DNA of 64,000 nt from Sphingomonadales bacterium UBA2369 (GCA_002344055.1 DDTH01000014.1:159489-223488), one strand, 5' to 3'; shown: positions 15,799-24,857, numbered from the stretch's first letter. The notes: generated from the letters alone by a model not told the origin. Numbers and translations are program-made.

Positions 15799-18195
15799 AT
15801 GACCATCAAGCTTTCCGTTCGCGCGTCCGAATTGCCGGACCTGCTCGACCGCGCGCCGCCGCGCGTGAAGTATCTCTCGCTCGACTGCTTCGACACCTTG
15901 CTCTGGCGCAATTGCATCGCGCCGCGCGACGTGTTTGCGGATTTGCCGGTTGCCGGCGGGGGCCTCTGGCCGCGCGCCAAGGCCGAAGCCCGCGCCCGCC
16001 AGCGCGCCTTTGTCGGTACGGGCAAGGCCGAGGTTCGGATCGAGGCAATTTATCGCGCGATGATGCCGGGGGCGTCCGAGGAGGAAATCACCGAAGCCGT
16101 CCAGCATGAGCTGAATGCCGAAGCGCGCCACTGCTACGGTTTCGCGCCGACCGTCGCGCTCATGCGGGCGGCGAAGGCGAGGGGCCTGAAGATCATTATC
16201 GTCTCCGACACCTACCTGTCCCAGGACCAACTGCGCGATCTGATCGCGGCGGCGGCGGGCGAGGAGGTCGCCGGGATGGTCGACCGTTTCTTCGTCTCCT
16301 GCGACCATGGCGTCGGCAAGGCGGAAGGGCTGTTCAAGCCGGTGCTGAAGGCGCTGAATTGCGGGCCGGAAGCGATCTTTCATGTCGGCGACAACATCGT
16401 CGCAGACCAGGACGCGCCGACTTTGCTCGGCATTCCCACCGCCCATCTGCGCCAGTTCACGTCCGGCGCCGCCCAGCGCCTCCGCCTGGAGGCTGCCGCC
16501 GCGGCGATGATCGATCCTTCGGCCCGCAGTGCCGAACCGATCGTCGCGCCGCATCGTCCGGTGCTGTCGCTGCACGGCGGCGAGGATGCCGCCGAGGCGC
16601 TCGGTCACGATGTGCTCGGCCCGGTCATGACCGCCTTCGCTCGCTGGGTGGAGGATGAACGGATCGCGCTCAGCGAGACGCTCGGCAAGCCGGTCAAGCC
16701 GCTCTTCCTGATGCGCGACGGCCATCTGCCGCTGCAAGTCTACCGTGCGCTCTATGGCAAAAATGCGGGCGAAGCGGTTGAGATCAGCCGCTTCTCTGCT
16801 CGCCGCGCGGCTCTCGCCGACGAAAGGGCGATCCGCGACTATCTCTATGACGAAGGCAAGCATGGCCGTGTCGACGTGCTGTCGAAGCAGCTCGGCCTGA
16901 CCATGGACGAGGCGATGAAGCTCACGCGTGGCCGCAGCGGCTTTGCCGGGCAGGCGGAGCTGAACAAGGCGGCTTTTGGCCCCGCCACCCTCCGCACCAT
17001 CACGCAAAGATCAAATGCTTATGCCGACAGCCTCATCCGCCATCTGAACCGGGCGGGCGTGCAGGAAGGCGACGCGGTGATGTTCGTCGATCTCGGTTAT
17101 GCTGGCAGCGTGCAGACCCTCGTCGAGCCGGTGCTGCGTGAGCGCATGAACCTCCATGTTTCCGGCCGCTACCTCCTCTTGCGCGATCCCGAGATCGGCA
17201 GCGCCGACAAGAAGGGTCTGCTCGACCCGTGCCATTACGATCTCGCCGCTCTGCATTCGCTCTCCATGCCGATCGCGGTGGTGGAGCAGCTCTGCACCGT
17301 CGCCCAGGGTTCGGTCGTCGCCTATGACGGCGACGGCGCCCCGGTCCGCAAGGAAGCGGGGCAGAAGGGCCTGCAGAATCAGGTTCGCGACCGCGTCCAG
17401 GCCGCCTGTGTCGCTTATGCCGAACATTCGACCGACGGCGTCGTCGCTCCGGCCAAGTCGGACGATGGCGATTGCCGCCGCCGCGCCGCCGCCTCGGTGC
17501 TGGCGCGCTTCCTGTTCCTGCCGACGGCCGAGGAAGTCGACGTCCTCCAGGCCTTCGATCACGACGTGAATCTCGGCTCGGACGACATGGTCGCCTTGGT
17601 CGATCCGGACGAGGCCGAGACCGGCCTGCGCCGTCGCGGCCTGTTCTATGTCAACCACAGCGATCGTATGTATCTGCCGGGCGAATTGCAGCGCCACGGC
17701 CTGCCGCAAATGCTGTCCCTCTTCGCGGCGACGCGACACCAGCTCGATTTGCGCCCCGCCGATTTCCACGCGCAGACGCTCGAACTGACCGGCTTCCTCG
17801 CCGACGGCAGCGGCCAGACCATTCTCCCGATCGAGGCGCATGCGACGCATGACGGCTATTTCCTCGCCACCATTCCGGTCGGCGAGGGGCGTTTCGCCGC
17901 CGGCATCGCGATCGGCGCTGCGGCCGAATGGGTGCAGATCGAGGAAGCAGCCTTCCACGCGGTCGGCGCCTTCCACGACAGCCGCAAGGCGATCATCACC
18001 CCGCCCGTGCCCGCAGAGCCGATCTGCGACGGCATGGAGCAGGTCTCGCCCGGCTTCTACCGCTGCGGCGAAGGCGCGCTCATACTCGTCCCGCCGCCGC
18101 CGCCAGGCAAGATCGAGGGTCCGGTGCTGCTCAGCATCGTTTTCCGCCCGGTCGTCCGCCGCGCGCCGCAAATCGCAATGAAAGCAGCCGCCTGA
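15799..18195 (+). CDS. Large HAD-superfamily protein (COG5610-like), possible glycan-modification enzyme
   Basis: A 798-aa protein. The N-terminal about 230 residues form a HAD phosphatase domain: motif I KYLSLDCFDTLLW, motif II IIIVSDTYLS, and motif IV VGDNIVADQDAP. A second region around PLFLMRDGHLPLQVYRALYG resembles the middle of large HAD proteins found in polysaccharide loci. The C-terminus is unassigned. It starts 17 bp after fliA with a GGGGGA site, and its TGA overlaps the ATG of a methyltransferase. The location directly after fliA suggests flagellin or surface glycan modification; this is inference. The actual substrate is unknown. Confidence 0.7.
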   Translation: MTIKLSVRASELPDLLDRAPPRVKYLSLDCFDTLLWRNCIAPRDVFADLPVAGGGLWPRAKAEARARQRAFVGTGKAEVRIEAIYRAMMPGASEEEITEAVQHELNAEARHCYGFAPTVALMRAAKARGLKIIIVSDTYLSQDQLRDLIAAAAGEEVAGMVDRFFVSCDHGVGKAEGLFKPVLKALNCGPEAIFHVGDNIVADQDAPTLLGIPTAHLRQFTSGAAQRLRLEAAAAAMIDPSARSAEPIVAPHRPVLSLHGGEDAAEALGHDVLGPVMTAFARWVEDERIALSETLGKPVKPLFLMRDGHLPLQVYRALYGKNAGEAVEISRFSARRAALADERAIRDYLYDEGKHGRVDVLSKQLGLTMDEAMKLTRGRSGFAGQAELNKAAFGPATLRTITQRSNAYADSLIRHLNRAGVQEGDAVMFVDLGYAGSVQTLVEPVLRERMNLHVSGRYLLLRDPEIGSADKKGLLDPCHYDLAALHSLSMPIAVVEQLCTVAQGSVVAYDGDGAPVRKEAGQKGLQNQVRDRVQAACVAYAEHSTDGVVAPAKSDDGDCRRRAAASVLARFLFLPTAEEVDVLQAFDHDVNLGSDDMVALVDPDEAETGLRRRGLFYVNHSDRMYLPGELQRHGLPQMLSLFAATRHQLDLRPADFHAQTLELTGFLADGSGQTILPIEAHATHDGYFLATIPVGEGRFAAGIAIGAAAEWVQIEEAAFHAVGAFHDSRKAIITPPVPAEPICDGMEQVSPGFYRCGEGALILVPPPPPGKIEGPVLLSIVFRPVVRRAPQIAMKAAA

Positions 18196-19028
18196 TGCCC
18201 GATCTTCTCATTCATTCGATGGCGGAATTCCGCGACATCATCCTGCCCTGCCTGGCAGCCGCAGAGGCGAAGGAGATCGTCGAAATCGGCGCCGAATATG
18301 GCGGCATGACCCATTTGCTGGCCGAGCATGCGGCGGCGCTGGGCGGTCACCTGACCAGCATCGACCCCGCGCCGAAGCCCGAATTCGTGGCGTGGGCCGG
18401 GGCCAATCCGGCGGTCCGCCACGTGGCCGAGTTGAGCCTCGCCGCCATTCCGGCCTGCGCGGACACCGACGCCTGGATCGTCGACGGCGATCACAATTGG
18501 TACACCGTCTATCACGAGACGCACGCGATTGCGGAACGCGCCCGCGCCGACGGCAAGCCTTTGCTGGTCTTCTTCCACGACATCTGCTGGCCGTCGGGCC
18601 GCCGCGACATGTATTATGCGCCGGACACGATCCCGGCCGAATACCGCCACGAGCACAGCTTCGACGCGGGAGCGTTTCCGGGCCGGCCGGACCTCGTCCT
18701 CAACCGCGGCTTCCGCGGCATGGGCCATTTCGCCTGGGCCACGCATGAGGGTGGCCCGCGCAACGGCGTGCTGACCGGCATCGAGGATTTCCTCCGCGAC
18801 GAAGTGGAGGCGGGCCGCGATTACATGTTCGCCGAAGTCCCCGCCGTGTTCGGCCTTGGCGTGCTCTTCGCCACCGACGCGCCGTGGAGCCAGGCGGTCG
18901 CGGAGATCGTCCTGCCCTATCACGACAATGCGTTGCTGCGCCGGCTCGAGGAGAATCGGCTGGTCAACTACCTGACCGTGATCGACACCCAGGACCGCGC
19001 CAACGAGATGATGGCGCGCGCGGCCTAG
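18195..19028 (+). CDS. Class I SAM-dependent methyltransferase-like protein
   Basis: A 277-aa protein with an N-terminal Rossmann-type glycine segment (EIVEIGAEYGGMTHLLAEHA) followed by an acidic strand end (LTSIDPAP) and DTDAWIVDGDHNWYTVYHET, the pattern of the Methyltransf_24 group that acts on sugars or small molecules. The ATG overlaps the stop of the preceding HAD gene (TGATG), so the two proteins are made together. It meets folA head-on, with the two stops overlapping in CTAG. Likely partner in a modification pathway; acceptor unknown. Confidence 0.72.
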   Translation: MPDLLIHSMAEFRDIILPCLAAAEAKEIVEIGAEYGGMTHLLAEHAAALGGHLTSIDPAPKPEFVAWAGANPAVRHVAELSLAAIPACADTDAWIVDGDHNWYTVYHETHAIAERARADGKPLLVFFHDICWPSGRRDMYYAPDTIPAEYRHEHSFDAGAFPGRPDLVLNRGFRGMGHFAWATHEGGPRNGVLTGIEDFLRDEVEAGRDYMFAEVPAVFGLGVLFATDAPWSQAVAEIVLPYHDNALLRRLEENRLVNYLTVIDTQDRANEMMARAA

Positions 19029-19507
19029 TCCGCGATCAGCCGCACATAGCTGTAGGCGGGCTGGTCCCCCTCGGCCTCGACCTTTTCACGCGAGACCTCG
19101 CGCCACCAGCGCCGGTCCCATTCCGGCATATAGGTGTCGCCCTCCACCGCGCCCTGGATCTGCGTCAGCTCGATCGCATCGGCGACGCGCATGAACATGC
19201 GGAAAATCTCCGCCCCGCCGATCACGCACACCTCAGGCTCGCCCGCTTTGATCAAAGCGTTGCCGATCCCGTAGACGACTTCCGCGCCCTCGGCTTCCCA
19301 GTCGCGGTCGCGGGTCAGGACGATGTGCCGCCGCCCGGGCAGCAGCCCCGGCAGGCTCTCGAACGTCTTGCGCCCCATGATCATCGGCTTGCCCATGGTC
19401 AGCGCCTTGAAGCGCTTCAGATCCGCGGGGATATGCCATGGCATCCCGCCGTCGCGGCCGATGACGCGATTTTCCGCCATTGCGACGATCATGGTGACAA
19501 CACTCAT
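19025..19507 (-). CDS. folA: Dihydrofolate reductase
   Basis: Reduces dihydrofolate to tetrahydrofolate with NADPH; 160 aa. Conserved parts are IVAMAENRVIGRDGGMPWHI with the active-site acidic residue in PADLKRFKALTMGK, then MGRKTFESLPGLLPGRRHIV and VIGGAEIFRMFM. It serves the cycle that thyA (21504-22298, same strand) drains. Between the two lie a pirin, an acetyltransferase (both on the opposite strand) and an odd membrane protein. Confidence 0.96.
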   Translation of the reverse strand: MSVVTMIVAMAENRVIGRDGGMPWHIPADLKRFKALTMGKPMIMGRKTFESLPGLLPGRRHIVLTRDRDWEAEGAEVVYGIGNALIKAGEPEVCVIGGAEIFRMFMRVADAIELTQIQGAVEGDTYMPEWDRRWWREVSREKVEAEGDQPAYSYVRLIAD

Positions 19508-19639
19508 GCCGCGTCTGTTAGCCGCCCCGTGCGTTTGCCGAAACGCCTAGTTTCGGGATCGCAACCTACCGTGCCCCGGCCTAGAACCCACCTTGCGTGG
19601 CAAGAGGCGCCGGCCATTGCCGGTGCCGGGAGAGACGAG

Positions 19640-20509
19640 ATGAAGAAGATCCTCGGCCGTTTCGGCAATGACCAGCAGCATTGGGTGGGCGATGGCTTCC
19701 CCGTCCGCTCGCTCTTTTCCTACAATCAGTTCGGCCAGCATATCAGCCCGTTCCTGCTGCTCGATTATGGCGGCCCCTGGAATTTCGATCCGGCGGACAG
19801 CCCGCGCGGCGTCGGCCAGCATCCGCATCGCGGCTTCGAGACCGTGACCATCGTCTATGACGGCGAGGTCTCGCACCGCGATTCGACCGGACAGGGCGGG
19901 ACGATCGGTCCGGGCGACGTGCAGTGGATGACCGCTGCCGGCGGCATCATCCATGAGGAATTCCACTCGCCCAGCTTCACGAAGACGGGCGGGCCGTTCC
20001 GCATGGTGCAGCTGTGGGTCAACCTGCCCGCGAAGGACAAGATGGCGCCGGCTGGCTACCAGTCCATCCTGAACGCCGACATTCCGTCTGTCGATCTGGC
20101 CGACGGCGCCGGTCGTGTGCGCGTGATCGCCGGTGATTTCGAAGGCACGAAAGGCCCGGCGCGGACTTTCACGCCGGTGAATGTGTGGGACGTCCGGCTG
20201 AACCGCGATGCCTCCGTCGCGTTCGATCTGCCCGAAGGTCACACGGCCGCGATCGTCGTCCTGTCCGGCCACGTCACCGTGGGCGGCAGCCAGGCGGCGG
20301 GCGAGGCGGAGATGGTGCTGCTCGGCCGTCAAGGCACGGGCGTGACCATCGACGCCGACGGCGATTCGACCCTGCTGGTGCTGACCGGCGCGCCGATCGA
20401 CGAACCGATCGTCGGCTACGGCCCGTTCGTGATGAACAGCGAGGCGGAAATCCGCCAGGCGGTCGACGACTTCAACAGCGGCCGCTTCGGCCAGATGGCG
20501 GAAGCCTAA
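19640..20509 (+). CDS. Pirin family protein
   Basis: Bicupin protein of 289 aa. The metal-binding N-terminal cupin is clear: HPHRGFETVTIVYDGEVSHR, then GGTIGPGDVQWMTAAGGIIH and EEFHSP, holding the His/His/Glu ligands. The C-terminal cupin has the YGPFVMNSEAEIRQAVDDFN ending of pirins. Some pirins act as quercetin dioxygenases, others as redox sensors; which applies here cannot be told. I chose the ATG at 19640 (GAGA upstream) since the open frame runs far upstream without function. A strong terminator follows. Confidence 0.9.
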   Translation: MKKILGRFGNDQQHWVGDGFPVRSLFSYNQFGQHISPFLLLDYGGPWNFDPADSPRGVGQHPHRGFETVTIVYDGEVSHRDSTGQGGTIGPGDVQWMTAAGGIIHEEFHSPSFTKTGGPFRMVQLWVNLPAKDKMAPAGYQSILNADIPSVDLADGAGRVRVIAGDFEGTKGPARTFTPVNVWDVRLNRDASVAFDLPEGHTAAIVVLSGHVTVGGSQAAGEAEMVLLGRQGTGVTIDADGDSTLLVLTGAPIDEPIVGYGPFVMNSEAEIRQAVDDFNSGRFGQMAEA

Positions 20510-20514
20510 GGGAA

Positions 20515-20540
20515 GGGCGCTCCGGAAGGGGCGCCCTTTT
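20515..20540 (+). terminator. Rho-independent terminator after the pirin gene
   Basis: GGGCGCTCC, loop GGAA, GGGGCGCCC, then TTTT: a 9-bp GC stem (with one G-T pair) and a U-run, 5 bases after the pirin stop. Confidence 0.8.
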
Positions 20541-20559
20541 CCATATCGGGAGCAATGCG

Positions 20560-20841
20560 ATGTCAGCCGAAGTGAAGGATTACCCCGAACGCCACCGCTT
20601 CGAACTGCCGATCGAAGGCGACGATATCGCGGTCGCTTATTACCGCGTCGAGGGCGACAGGCTGATCCTCACCCACACCGAAGTGCCCAGCGAATATGGC
20701 GGGCAGGGGATCGGCTCGCGGCTGGCGCGCGGCGTGTTCGACTTGATCCGCGCCAGCGGCCGCAAGGCGGTGCTGAAATGCCCGTTCATGGGCGCCTTCT
20801 ACGCCCGCCACCCCGAATATGCGGACATCGTCGACGGTTGA
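20560..20841 (+). CDS. Small GNAT-fold N-acetyltransferase (YjdJ/COG2388 type)
   Basis: A 93-aa protein with AVAYYRVEGDRLILTHTEVP, SEYGGQGIGSRLARGVFDLI and FMGAFYARHPEYADIV, the short acetyl-CoA-binding GNAT form. The QGIGSRLA loop is the pyrophosphate-binding motif A. Its acceptor is unknown. The ATG at 20560 follows GGGAGC; the pirin terminator lies in front, so it probably has its own weak promoter. Confidence 0.85.
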   Translation: MSAEVKDYPERHRFELPIEGDDIAVAYYRVEGDRLILTHTEVPSEYGGQGIGSRLARGVFDLIRASGRKAVLKCPFMGAFYARHPEYADIVDG

Positions 20842-20889
20842 TCAGAGGCGGCCGCGCTAAAGGCTAAAAGCCGGTGGCTACTTCCGCCT

Positions 20890-21507
20890 CTATCGAACCT
20901 TCAAATGTGGGCTGAAAAAGGCAACGGCGTCGTCCACGATTGAGTTGGTTTCGATGTGAAGGGGGTTCTGGGCCATCATTCCCATCCAAATCTTGTGTCG
21001 CAATTCCTCGTAGAGCTTTGCAGTGTCCGCATCGACTGGACCGTCTCCGCGAGTCACAAGCATCTCAGCGGCCACTTCGACTTCGCGGATAACTTTCCTG
21101 GCTCGGTCAAACAGTTCGACCGCAGCTGATCCGAAATACGCGGAACATACGTACCGATGGGCGGAAATATCATTCAGCTCGCTGGCGTACTCGCCGATTC
21201 GTCGAAGTGGTGCGGCGTACGCAGCAACACGATCGCGCTTTTCCTCGTCAAAGTTTTTGAGGTATTCGGTTTTGATCAATTCAAGTTCGTGCCCACTCAC
21301 CCATCCGCTTGCGATGGAGAATGCCAAATCTCGAAATCGGGCGATGTGCTTTAGGGCGTCCTCCGCAACCTCAATCTTTCGACCATCGATCTTCTGATGA
21401 CGCCACGTGTTCAAACCTCGGTAGGCGATCCAGATGCCGAGCGGCACAACGATCGCGCTAACAATCGCCGATACGGTCTGAGCCCATGGGAAGATAACAG
21501 CACTCAC
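20890..21507 (-). CDS. Membrane-anchored protein of unknown function, coupled to thyA
   Basis: A 205-aa protein I do not recognise. One N-terminal membrane helix (VSAIVSAIVVPLGIWIAYRG, about residues 12-31) is followed by a mainly helical cytoplasmic part rich in charged residues, with no catalytic motif I can see. Its base composition is clearly lower in GC than the neighbours, with A/T-ending codons, which suggests acquisition. The ATG overlaps the thyA stop (ATGA), so it would be translated from the thyA message. The lower composition makes a recent insertion after thyA likely. Confidence 0.7.
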   Translation of the reverse strand: MSAVIFPWAQTVSAIVSAIVVPLGIWIAYRGLNTWRHQKIDGRKIEVAEDALKHIARFRDLAFSIASGWVSGHELELIKTEYLKNFDEEKRDRVAAYAAPLRRIGEYASELNDISAHRYVCSAYFGSAAVELFDRARKVIREVEVAAEMLVTRGDGPVDADTAKLYEELRHKIWMGMMAQNPLHIETNSIVDDAVAFFSPHLKVR

Positions 21508-22298
21508 ACCGCCACCGCCGCCTTGATGTGCGGATGGGGATCGTAGCCGATCACCTCGAAATCCTCATATTCGTAAGCGTCGATGCCGTCCGGCTGGCGT
21601 AGGATGTGAAGCTGGGGAAGGGGCCTCGGCTCGCGTGCCAGCTGCAGCCGCGCCTGTTCCAGATGGTTGGAATAAAGGTGGCAATCGCCGCCGGTCCACA
21701 CGAAAGTCCCCGGCTCCAGCCCGCATTGCTGCGCGAGCATATGGGTGAGCAAGGCGTAGCTGGCGATGTTGAACGGCACGCCCAGGAAGACGTCGGCGCT
21801 GCGCTGGTAAAGCTGCAGATGCAGCTTCCCGCCCGCTACCTGCGTCTGGAACAAGCAGTGGCACGGCGCCAGCGCCATCTTCGGATTCTCGGCCGGGTTC
21901 CACGCGGTGACGATCTGCCGCCGCGAGCCGGGGTCCTCCCGGATCAGCCGGATCAGCTCGGCGATCTGATCGACATGCTCGCCGCGCGGACCTTCCCAGT
22001 CGCGCCATTGCTTGCCGTAGACGGGGCCGAGATCGCCGGTCTCAGACGCCCATTCGTCCCAGATGCTCACCCGGCGCTCCTGCAGCCAGCGCACATTGGT
22101 GTCGCCGCGCAGGAACCAGAGCAGTTCGATGATGATCGAGCGCAAATGCAGCTTCTTGGTCGTGACCAGCGGGAAGCCCTTCGAAAGATCGAAGCGCATC
22201 TGGTGCCCGAACACGCTCAACGTGCCGGTGCCCGTGCGGTCCTGCTGCTCCACCCCTTCGTCCAGGATGCGCTGCATGAGGTCGAGATAGGCCTGCAT
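21504..22298 (-). CDS. thyA: Thymidylate synthase
   Basis: Makes dTMP from dUMP with methylene-tetrahydrofolate, 264 aa, same size as the E. coli enzyme. The dUMP-binding and catalytic segments are intact: DRTGTGTLSVFGHQMRFDLS, the Cys loop LAPCHCLFQTQVAGG, and QRSADVFLGVPFNIASYALL. It is followed on the message by the odd membrane protein at 20890-21507. Upstream is a REPIN-like palindrome. Confidence 0.97.
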   Translation of the reverse strand: MQAYLDLMQRILDEGVEQQDRTGTGTLSVFGHQMRFDLSKGFPLVTTKKLHLRSIIIELLWFLRGDTNVRWLQERRVSIWDEWASETGDLGPVYGKQWRDWEGPRGEHVDQIAELIRLIREDPGSRRQIVTAWNPAENPKMALAPCHCLFQTQVAGGKLHLQLYQRSADVFLGVPFNIASYALLTHMLAQQCGLEPGTFVWTGGDCHLYSNHLEQARLQLAREPRPLPQLHILRQPDGIDAYEYEDFEVIGYDPHPHIKAAVAV

Positions 22299-22328
22299 GG
22301 TTCGAGCAGTAGAAAAAGAAGGGAAGAA

Positions 22329-22424
22329 GAGCCACCCCCAGCCCCTCCAGCAAATGCTGGAGGGGGGCCATGCTCGCTTCCCTGACTCCCCTCCACGATT
22401 TCGTGGAGGGGTTGGGGGTGGCTC
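22329..22424. repeat. REPIN-like double palindrome
   Basis: A 96-bp unit made of two inverted arms. GAGCCACCCCCA plus a CCCCTCCAGC hairpin stands at the left; a CCCCTCCACG hairpin plus TGGGGGTGGCTC stands at the right. The outer 21 bases pair with one mismatch, and the flanking A/G- and T/C-rich bases extend it. It fills the gap between thyA and the thiolase gene. Such units are typically dispersed, non-autonomous elements moved by a RAYT transposase, which is not in this window. Confidence 0.75.
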
Positions 22425-22464
22425 TTTCTTCCTTTAGATCACCCTCCGACAAAGGAGCCTGTTC

Positions 22465-23637
22465 ATGCCCGAAGCCTATATTGTCTCCACCCTCCGCACC
22501 GCCGGCGGACGCAAGGGGGGCAGGCTGGCGGGCTGGCATCCCGCCGATCTCGCCGCCGCAATCCTCGACGCCACAGTCGACCGCGCCGGCGTCGATCCGG
22601 CCGCGATCGACGATGTGATCATGGGCTGCGTCGGCCAGGCGGGCGAGCAATCCGCCCATGTCGGACGCAACGCCGTGCTGGCGTCGAAACTGCCCCAGTC
22701 CGTCCCCGCCGTGACGATCGACCGGCAATGCGGCTCCTCCCAGCAGAGCATCCACTTCGCCGCGCAGGCGGTGATGAGCGGCACGCAGGATCTGGTGATC
22801 GCCGCCGGGGTCGAATCGATGACGCGCGTGCCGATGGGCTTGCCGACCACGCTCCCCATGCAGAACGGCATGGGCACGCCCTGGCCGGAAAGCATCCAGC
22901 AGCGCTTCGGCGTGCCGATGTTCAGCCAGTTCGTCGGCGCCGGCATGATCGCGGCCAAATATGGCTTCAGCCGCGAGGAGCTGGACCGCTTCGCTCTCAC
23001 CAGCCACGAGAAAGCCATCGCCGCGATCGAGGCTGATGCCTTCGCCGACGAGATCGTCGCGGTCGAGATCGACGCGCCGGAAGGCGGCCGTGAGCAGCAT
23101 GTCGTGGACGAAGGCATCCGCTTCGACGCCAGCTACGACAGCATCTCGTCGGTCAAATTGCTCGATCCGAACGGCGTGATCAGCGCCGCCAATGCCAGCC
23201 AGATTTGCGATGGCGCCAGCGCGGTGCTGATCGCATCGGCGGCGGCCGTGAAGGCCCACGGTCTCACCCCGCTGGCCCGCATCCACAATCTCACCGTCAC
23301 CGCCGGCGATCCGGTGGTGATGCTGGAAGAGCCGCTCTACGCCACCGACAAGGCGCTCGCCCGCGCTGGCCTCGGCATCGGCGACGTCGACCTGTTCGAG
23401 GTGAACGAGGCTTTCGCTCCGGTCCCACTGGCGTGGCTGCGCCACACGGGGGCCGATCCGGCGCGGCTGAACGTGAACGGCGGCGCCATCGCCCTCGGTC
23501 ACCCGCTCGGCGCGTCGGGCAGCAAGCTGATGGCGACCCTCGTCCACGCCCTCCACCGGCGTGGCGGCCGCTACGGCCTGCAGACGATGTGCGAAGGCGG
23601 CGGCATCGCCAACGTCACGATCGTCGAACGGCTCTAG
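22465..23637 (+). CDS. Acetyl-CoA C-acyltransferase (thiolase)
   Basis: Thiolase of 390 aa that condenses or cleaves acyl-CoA. The catalytic set is complete: the nucleophile Cys89 in DRQCGSSQQSIHFAAQAV, the NEAFAPVP loop, the His in GGAIALGHPLGASG, and the second Cys in QTMCEGGG. It cannot be told from sequence alone whether it works in beta-oxidation or acetoacetyl-CoA synthesis. No fadB-like partner is near, and palindromic repeats flank it on both sides, so it is likely monocistronic. Confidence 0.92.
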   Translation: MPEAYIVSTLRTAGGRKGGRLAGWHPADLAAAILDATVDRAGVDPAAIDDVIMGCVGQAGEQSAHVGRNAVLASKLPQSVPAVTIDRQCGSSQQSIHFAAQAVMSGTQDLVIAAGVESMTRVPMGLPTTLPMQNGMGTPWPESIQQRFGVPMFSQFVGAGMIAAKYGFSREELDRFALTSHEKAIAAIEADAFADEIVAVEIDAPEGGREQHVVDEGIRFDASYDSISSVKLLDPNGVISAANASQICDGASAVLIASAAAVKAHGLTPLARIHNLTVTAGDPVVMLEEPLYATDKALARAGLGIGDVDLFEVNEAFAPVPLAWLRHTGADPARLNVNGGAIALGHPLGASGSKLMATLVHALHRRGGRYGLQTMCEGGGIANVTIVERL

Positions 23638-23662
23638 GGCAGAGCGACGCACAGCCAACAAA

Positions 23663-23816
23663 CTCCCCTCCCTGACCAGGGAGGGGTTGGGGGTGGGTGC
23701 GCGCGTCTGCGCGCCGAAAAGACTCCCACTGTCACCGGTACAAAAGCGCCGATCGAGGCATCGAGCCTCGCTCGACGCTAAACCCACCCCTGCCCCTCCC
23801 TGGTCAGGAAGGGGAG
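23663..23816. repeat. Second REPIN-like double palindrome
   Basis: Two hairpin arms in opposite orientation: CTCCCCTCCCTGACCAGG... with GGGGTTGGGGGTGGGT at the left, and ACCCACCCCTGCCCCT with CCTGGTCAGG and GGGGAG at the right, about 85 bp apart. It has the same layout as the unit at 22329-22424 but a different stem sequence. It fills most of the 285-bp gap after the thiolase; nothing else is evident there. Confidence 0.7.
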
Positions 23817-23922
23817 TGCGAGGAGCGCCAGTCTACGGTCACGAGACCGTCACACGCTCCCGATTCAAACCGTAACATATCTCGTCGAGTCAGGCCCCGA
23901 ATTCAGGCGGGGGAAGCAAGCC

Positions 23923-24807
23923 ATGAATGCGCGCACGCGGCTCAGCGACGTCACGGAGACCGGTCTGGGCAGGATCCGCCGTGATCTCGCCTCGCGGGAT
24001 GCCGGCTTCGGCCCCTCGGGAACGCCCCGTCGTCGCTACCGGACGATCTGGATTTCCGACATCCACCTCGGCACGCGCGGCTGCAACGACCGGCTGCTCA
24101 TCGACTTCCTGGATCATGTCGACAGCGAGAAACTCTATCTGGTCGGCGACATCATCGACGGCTGGCGGATGAAGAAGCGCTTCTACTGGCCGGAACGGCA
24201 CAATGCGATCGTCCGCCGCGTGATGCAGCGCGCCAAGCGCGGCACCAGGGTGATCTACATCCCCGGCAATCATGACGAGATGTTCCGCCAGTTCGCCGGC
24301 ATGAATTTCGGCGGCGTCGAGATCCGCAAGCAGGCCACGCACATCACCGCCGACGGCCGCAAATTGCTGATCGTCCATGGCGACGAATATGACGCGGTCG
24401 TGCTCGCCCACCGCTGGTTGGCCTTCCTGGGCGACTGGGCCTACCGCACGCTCATGCAGCTCAACATCGCGGTCAACGGCTGCCGCCGCCTTCTGGGCAT
24501 GAACTATTGGTCGCTCTCCGCCCACGCCAAGCACAAGGTGAAGAGCGCCGTCTCGGTCATCTCGCGCTTCGAGGAGACGCTGGCGGCCGAAGCCAAACGC
24601 CGCGGCGCCGATGGCATCGTCTGCGGCCACATCCACACCGCCGAGATCAAGCAGTTCGATGGCTGCACCTACTATAATGACGGCGATTGGGTGGAGGGCT
24701 GCAACGCTCTGGTCGAGCATTTCGACGGCCGGATGGAGTTGCTGCACTGGCCCTCGGAAATCGCCGCGCGCGACACCGCGAGTGCCGAATTGCGGGCCGT
24801 CGCCTGA
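23923..24807 (+). CDS. Metallophosphoesterase, LpxH-like
   Basis: Calcineurin-like phosphoesterase of 294 aa. The five metal-binding blocks are in order: SDIHLGTRG, GDIIDGWR, GNHDE, HGDEYD and GHIHTAE. The group resembles UDP-2,3-diacylglucosamine hydrolase LpxH but carries an N-terminal extension of about 40 residues and an insertion with WLAFLGDWAYRTLMQLN. It is followed 50 bp later by a glycosyltransferase, which suggests a shared role in envelope lipid or glycolipid synthesis. The precise substrate is uncertain. Confidence 0.85.
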   Translation: MNARTRLSDVTETGLGRIRRDLASRDAGFGPSGTPRRRYRTIWISDIHLGTRGCNDRLLIDFLDHVDSEKLYLVGDIIDGWRMKKRFYWPERHNAIVRRVMQRAKRGTRVIYIPGNHDEMFRQFAGMNFGGVEIRKQATHITADGRKLLIVHGDEYDAVVLAHRWLAFLGDWAYRTLMQLNIAVNGCRRLLGMNYWSLSAHAKHKVKSAVSVISRFEETLAAEAKRRGADGIVCGHIHTAEIKQFDGCTYYNDGDWVEGCNALVEHFDGRMELLHWPSEIAARDTASAELRAVA

Positions 24808-24857
24808 GCCTTTCCCTTTCCTCTCCCCTGAAAGGGAGCGGGTTGATAAGGGGAGGC

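Noticed and set aside
22329..23816. CRISPR array
   Set aside because: The repeats are palindromic double hairpins of differing sequence without regular spacers or cas genes.
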